Of a DNA stretch of 64,000 nt, positions 60,463 through 64,000 are shown in pieces. The stretch is from contig NZ_JAJUKH010000002.1 of NCBI RefSeq assembly GCF_021538675.1, forward strand, positions 620,001 to 684,000. The letters run 5' to 3'. The position numbers were made by a program, and so were the translations under genes. Under the pieces are notes generated by a model, which saw only the letters and a program-made list of their open reading frames with translations, did not search any database and was not told the origin of the DNA. This DNA is from Paenarthrobacter sp. AR 02. Lineage in GTDB: Bacteria > Actinomycetota > Actinomycetes > Actinomycetales > Micrococcaceae. Within the stretch, counting starts at the first letter, position 1; every line of letters begins with the position of its first letter.

Positions 60463-62078
60463 ACGTCACCATGGTCCCGGCAGTCGAGGTCGCTGCCCTG
60501 AAGGACACCACGCTGTTGAACATGGGGATCTTTGCCTTGTTCGTCGCAGTCACCATGGTCATCGTGTTCCGGGCAAGCCGGAACAACAAGACGGCCGCCG
60601 ACTACTACGCTGCCGGCCGCTCCTTCACTGGCTCCCAAAACGGAACGGCCATCGCAGGCGACTACCTGTCGGCGGCGTCGTTCCTTGGCATCACCGGCGC
60701 AATCGCCATCAACGGGTACGACGGCTTCCTGTACTCCATCGGCTTCCTGGTCGCCTGGCTCGTGGCCCTGCTGCTGGTGGCCGAACTGCTCCGCAACACG
60801 GGCAAGTTCACCATGGCAGATGTCCTCTCCTTCCGGTTGCGTCAACGCCCTGTCCGGATCGCGGCTGCGCTATCCACCCTCGCGGTCTGCTTCTTCTACC
60901 TCCTGGCCCAAATGGCCGGCGCGGGCAGCCTGATATCGCTCCTGCTGGGGATCAGCGACTGGGGCGGGCAAGCGCTGGTGATTATCGTCGTCGGCGCGTT
61001 GATGATCATGTATGTGCTCATCGGCGGCATGAAGGGCACCACCTGGGTGCAGATCATCAAGGCGATCCTCCTGATCGCCGGCGCCGCAGTCATGACAGCC
61101 ATGGTGCTGGCGATCTACGGCTTCAACCTCTCCAGCCTGCTGGGATCGGCTGCAGAGGCTGCCAACAACCCGGCCGTCCTTAACCCCGGCCTGCAGTACG
61201 GCAAGACCGAAACGTCCAAGTTGGACTTCATGTCACTGGGGCTGGCTTTGGTCCTCGGTACAGCAGCCCTGCCGCACGTCCTTATGCGCTTCTACACCGT
61301 TCCCACCGCAAAAGAAGCGCGCAAGTCCGTGGTGTGGGCCATCTGGCTGATCGGCCTGTTCTACCTCTTCACCCTGGTGCTGGGTTACGGAGCAGCAGCC
61401 CTGGTGGGCGCGGAAACCATCAAGTCGGCACCCGGCGGCGTCAACTCTGCAGCACCTCTGCTGGCCTTCCACTTGGGCGGTCCGCTGCTTCTGGGCTTCA
61501 TCTCAGCTGTCGCGTTCGCCACGATCCTGGCAGTGGTGGCCGGCCTGACCATCACCGCAGCCGCGTCCTTCGCCCACGACATCTACGCGAACGTTATTTC
61601 CAAGGGCAAAGCCGACGCTACTGCAGAGGTGAAAGTTGCCCGGCGCACTGTTGTGGTGATCGGCGTCCTGGCCATCCTCGGTGGCATCTTCGCCAACGGC
61701 CAGAACGTGGCATTCCTGGTGGCATTGGCCTTCGCGGTCGCGGCATCAGCCAACCTCCCCACCATTGTCTACTCGCTGTTCTGGAAGAAGTTCACCACCC
61801 AAGGCGCCGTATGGAGCATGTATGGCGGCCTCGCCGCGGCAATCCTGCTCATCGCGTTCTCACCCGTGGTTTCGGGTGCCAAGACCTCCATGATCCAGGG
61901 CGCCAACTTCGCGATCTTCCCGCTCAGCAACCCGGGCATCGTCTCCATCCCGTTGGCCTTCTTCCTGGGCTGGCTCGGAACGGTGCTGGACAAGCGGCGC
62001 GAAGACCCGGCCAAGCAGGCAGAGATGGAGGTGCGCTCGCTGACCGGAATCGGAGCCGAGAAGGCGGTGGACCACTAA
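60459..62078 (+). CDS. Cation:acetate/monocarboxylate symporter (ActP-like)
   Basis: A 539-aa SSS transporter with 13 helices. Hallmarks are ADYYAAGRSFTGSQNGTAIAGDYLSAASFLG, VLSFRLRQRPVRIAA, LIGGMKGTTWVQIIKA and ALPHVLMRFYTVPTAKEARKS, all typical of ActP/YjcG. It probably takes up acetate or a related monocarboxylate with sodium or protons; pyruvate or glycolate cannot be excluded. It is co-translated with DUF485 upstream. It is a diverged paralogue of the symporter at 56145. A 16-bp bidirectional terminator follows. Confidence 0.92.
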   Translation: MNVTMVPAVEVAALKDTTLLNMGIFALFVAVTMVIVFRASRNNKTAADYYAAGRSFTGSQNGTAIAGDYLSAASFLGITGAIAINGYDGFLYSIGFLVAWLVALLLVAELLRNTGKFTMADVLSFRLRQRPVRIAAALSTLAVCFFYLLAQMAGAGSLISLLLGISDWGGQALVIIVVGALMIMYVLIGGMKGTTWVQIIKAILLIAGAAVMTAMVLAIYGFNLSSLLGSAAEAANNPAVLNPGLQYGKTETSKLDFMSLGLALVLGTAALPHVLMRFYTVPTAKEARKSVVWAIWLIGLFYLFTLVLGYGAAALVGAETIKSAPGGVNSAAPLLAFHLGGPLLLGFISAVAFATILAVVAGLTITAAASFAHDIYANVISKGKADATAEVKVARRTVVVIGVLAILGGIFANGQNVAFLVALAFAVAASANLPTIVYSLFWKKFTTQGAVWSMYGGLAAAILLIAFSPVVSGAKTSMIQGANFAIFPLSNPGIVSIPLAFFLGWLGTVLDKRREDPAKQAEMEVRSLTGIGAEKAVDH

Positions 62079-62098
62079 GTCCACTCCCGCGGTAACCA

Positions 62099-62136
62099 TG
62101 AAGGGCCCCTCCTGGCGCAACAGGAGGGGCCCTTCA
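62099..62136. terminator. Bidirectional hairpin between actP-like and PHP genes
   Basis: A perfect 16-bp stem (62099-62114 with 62121-62136) with a 6-nt loop between convergent genes. Confidence 0.75.
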
Positions 62137-62144
62137 GTGCGGGG

Positions 62145-63164
62145 TCACTTCTTGAGGCTGAGCCATTCAGTCAGTTGTTCCAACGGCCATGTGGTGACGA
62201 TCCGTTCCTTCGGTACACCCAGGGCTTCCGCTCGCGCAGCCCCATACTGCAGGAAGTCGAGCTGGCCGGGAGCGTGCGCGTCGCTGTCGATGCTGAACAG
62301 GCACCCGGCGTCGAGGGCCATTTTGATGAGGTTGTCCGGCGGGTCCTGCCGTTCGGGGCGGGAATTGATTTCCACTGCCACGCCCCACTCTGCGCACTCG
62401 CTGAATACCTTGGCGGCATCGAACTCGGACTCAGGCCGGGTGCCGCGGGATCCCTGGACGAGCCGTCCCGTGCAGTGGCCCAGGACATTGGTGTGTGGGT
62501 CGCTGATGCCGCCGAGCATCCTTGCGGTCATGGTTTTCTTGTCTGAGCGAAGCTTTGAATGGACGCTTGCCACCACCACGTGCAGGCGGTCCAGCATGTG
62601 CGGTGCCTGGTCCAGGGTTCCGTCCTCCAGGATGTCCACCTCAATGCCCTTGAGTAAGCGGAATCCGTCCTGTGAGGCATTGATGTCTTCCACCAGGCCC
62701 AACTGGTCTTCGAGACGTTCGATGCTCAGGCCGTTGGCAATGGTGAGGTTGGGGGAGTGGTCCGTGAGAGCCAGGTATTCGCGGCCCAGAGTGCGTGCTG
62801 CCGCCACCATGGCTTCGATGGGAGATCCGCCGTCGGACCAGTTGCTGTGACTGTGAAGATCGCCGCGCAACGCGGCCCGAAGTGTTTCGCCGCCGGCGGC
62901 CAGGGCTTCGGTGCCACGCTCCCGCAGGTCGGCCAGGTACTCCGGCACCCTGTCCTCCAGCGCCTGGGTTATGACTTCCGCGCTCCGGTTGCCGACGCCC
63001 TTAAGGCTGGTGATCCTGCCGGCACCGACCAGCTTTGCGAGGTCGTCGGGCGCCAGCTGCCGGACGGCGTCGGCCGCTTTACGGAAGGCCTGGACCTTGA
63101 AGGTGGGTGCTTGGCTGCGTTCGAGCCAAAAGGAAATTTCGTCGAGCGCCTCGATGGGATCCAT
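62145..63164 (-). CDS. PHP-domain protein with an N-terminal HHH domain (PolX-like without polymerase)
   Basis: A 339-aa protein. Residues 1-90 carry a helix-hairpin-helix region (LAKLVGAGRITSLKGVGNRSAEVITQALE) as in the 8-kDa domain of family X polymerases. Residues 100-339 form a PHP domain with DLHSHSNWSDGG, LALTDHSP, LLKGIEVDI and a late DSDAHAPGQL metal cluster. The palm/fingers polymerase domain of PolX between the two is missing, so the protein is probably a stand-alone phosphoesterase/nuclease. The ATG at 63164 is preferred (GGAGCC upstream); an ATG at 63179 is in frame. Confidence 0.85.
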   Translation of the reverse strand: MDPIEALDEISFWLERSQAPTFKVQAFRKAADAVRQLAPDDLAKLVGAGRITSLKGVGNRSAEVITQALEDRVPEYLADLRERGTEALAAGGETLRAALRGDLHSHSNWSDGGSPIEAMVAAARTLGREYLALTDHSPNLTIANGLSIERLEDQLGLVEDINASQDGFRLLKGIEVDILEDGTLDQAPHMLDRLHVVVASVHSKLRSDKKTMTARMLGGISDPHTNVLGHCTGRLVQGSRGTRPESEFDAAKVFSECAEWGVAVEINSRPERQDPPDNLIKMALDAGCLFSIDSDAHAPGQLDFLQYGAARAEALGVPKERIVTTWPLEQLTEWLSLKK

Positions 63165-63237
63165 GGCTCCATGATCCACGAACCAAGCGCACCATCAACA
63201 GTGGGCAGTGTCGATGGTGCGCCGGTCCGGTCACTAC

Positions 63238-63819
63238 CTAGTGGTGGTGACCCTGCTCCAGGGCGGGATTGGAGCCCTGGCTGTGCTCTCCGTGTGGCAC
63301 GGCGTGCTGTCCCGCCATCGACGCCGCCAGTCCCGGAGTTGCAACTGTTGCAACAACGACGGCGGCTCCGAACGCGGCTGCCAGAAGCCGCCCGGTCCTT
63401 GGCTGGCCGTGGGTGCCGCCGTCGTTGGTCTTGCGCTGCCGCCTCAGCCAGCCCGCTCCGGCGAGCGCCATCAGGGTCAGGCCGAGGGCGGCAAAGTGGC
63501 TCACATCCAAAGAGCGTTGGATGCTGATTCCGCTCGCCACCACGGCGAGGTGCGCTACACCGGCTGCGGCCAAGGCCGGAAGCGCATAGCGGGCGAAGAC
63601 CAGGGAGTTGCGGTGCAGTCCCCACAGCGACCACGCCAGGAAGGCAAGGCCGGCCAGGAGAGTCACGACACCCGAGACCATGAGTCCCGGTGCCGTGGCT
63701 CCAGCTCCGGCGATGTAGCCGGCGGCCACGGAGAGCTCGACCATTCCCGCAGCCATGGCGGCGAAATAAACGAACAACAACGTCGCTGCGCTTAGCGTGG
63801 GGTGGTTTTTGTTCTCCAT
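63238..63819 (-). CDS. Membrane protein with a His-rich C-terminus, function unknown
   Basis: A 193-aa protein with four helices (about 9-30, 37-60, 70-93 and 100-118), a linker, and a fifth segment (about 145-165). It ends in HAVPHGEHSQGSN and GHHH. The His-rich tail suggests metal binding, but no family was recognised. The ATG at 63819 follows GAGGAGCTACGACC; an in-frame ATG at 63867 is less likely. It lies 75 bp downstream of the truncated DUF4383-like gene on the same strand and may share its operon. Confidence 0.72.
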   Translation of the reverse strand: MENKNHPTLSAATLLFVYFAAMAAGMVELSVAAGYIAGAGATAPGLMVSGVVTLLAGLAFLAWSLWGLHRNSLVFARYALPALAAAGVAHLAVVASGISIQRSLDVSHFAALGLTLMALAGAGWLRRQRKTNDGGTHGQPRTGRLLAAAFGAAVVVATVATPGLAASMAGQHAVPHGEHSQGSNPALEQGHHH

Positions 63820-63894
63820 GGTCGTAGCTCCTCGCTCTCCGGAGTCGGTGATCAACTGTTCGGTCATCAGCCCGTGGGTGACGTGGCGCTGTGC

Positions 63895-64000
63895 TTAGGC
63901 GCGGGCGGAGGCTACGACGGCCTTGTCCTGCGAGAGGGCAACGCCGAGCAGGACTACGGCGCTCGCGAGGTGCAGCACGTTGTCAGCGCCGTTGAGGGCG
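63895..64000 (-). CDS. DUF4383-like membrane protein, C-terminal end (cut by window edge)
   Basis: The last 35 codons before TAA are visible: ALNGADNVLHLASAVVLLGV then ALSQDKAVVASARA. The ADNVLHL helix is typical of the last helix of DUF4383 membrane proteins. The start is outside the window. Confidence 0.6.
   Translation of the reverse strand, partial: ALNGADNVLHLASAVVLLGVALSQDKAVVASARA

Overview
The window reads as a chromosomal segment of a high-GC actinobacterium, most likely Arthrobacter, Paenarthrobacter or a close relative in the Micrococcaceae. This is inferred from the GC-rich codon use, the actinobacterial rpsB-tsf-pyrH-frr-cdsA block, an actinobacterial SAM-IV riboswitch, and a divIVA-repeat gene after cdsA. 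Nearly all of it is ordinary, densely packed chromosome. There is no prophage, insertion sequence, CRISPR array or origin.

Layout. 1-5.3 kb: the start of a divergent LysR regulator, threonine catabolism (tdh-kbl), a DAO-type FAD oxidoreductase and a solitary hutI. 5.3-14.5 kb: a GalNAc/mucin-glycan module. A secreted GH101 endo-alpha-N-acetylgalactosaminidase is divergent from an operon of a SIS-domain protein, a ROK kinase, a PfkB kinase, a class II aldolase and a DeoR regulator. 14.5-22.3 kb: a phosphatase, a CPBP membrane protein, a VOC protein, methionine genes (metY, then metX under a SAM-IV riboswitch), a SHOCT-like protein, a winged-helix protein and an SGNH hydrolase. 22.3-28.2 kb: an esterase, an S4 protein, a YdcZ transporter, glyS, a GNAT protein and a multiply broken FAD-linked oxidase pseudogene. 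28.3-33.3 kb: a YibE/F protein and an ABC-2 transporter co-transcribed with a NarL-type two-component system. 33.4-38.2 kb: dusB, dgt, dnaG and two identical tRNA-Asn genes. 38.2-48.1 kb: a probable aminoacyl-phosphatidylglycerol synthase/hydrolase pair, a Bcr/CflA transporter, membrane and lipid genes, a GT4 glycosyltransferase and a CAT-anticodon tRNA. 48.2-56.1 kb: an acyl-CoA dehydrogenase with two palindromes upstream, an M23-like protein, and the rpsB/tsf/pyrH/frr/cdsA/divIVA-repeat block. 56.1-62.1 kb: two paralogous DUF485 + sodium:solute symporter operons flanking a LytS/LytTR-type system. 62.1-64 kb: a PolX-like HHH-PHP protein and membrane proteins, the last one cut by the window edge.

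How genes work together. The 5.4-14.5 kb genes form a near-complete route from O-glycans through GalNAc to tagatose-1,6-bisphosphate and trioses. A deacetylase and an importer are not present in the window. The 56-62 kb genes form a sensor/regulator/transporter unit for a small carboxylate; a pair of 9-bp repeats with 21-bp start-to-start spacing in the divergent promoter matches the LytTR consensus. The DUF2156 protein and the downstream membrane-anchored esterase could make and break the same aminoacylated lipid. Statements of function rest on motifs read in the translations. No database search was run.
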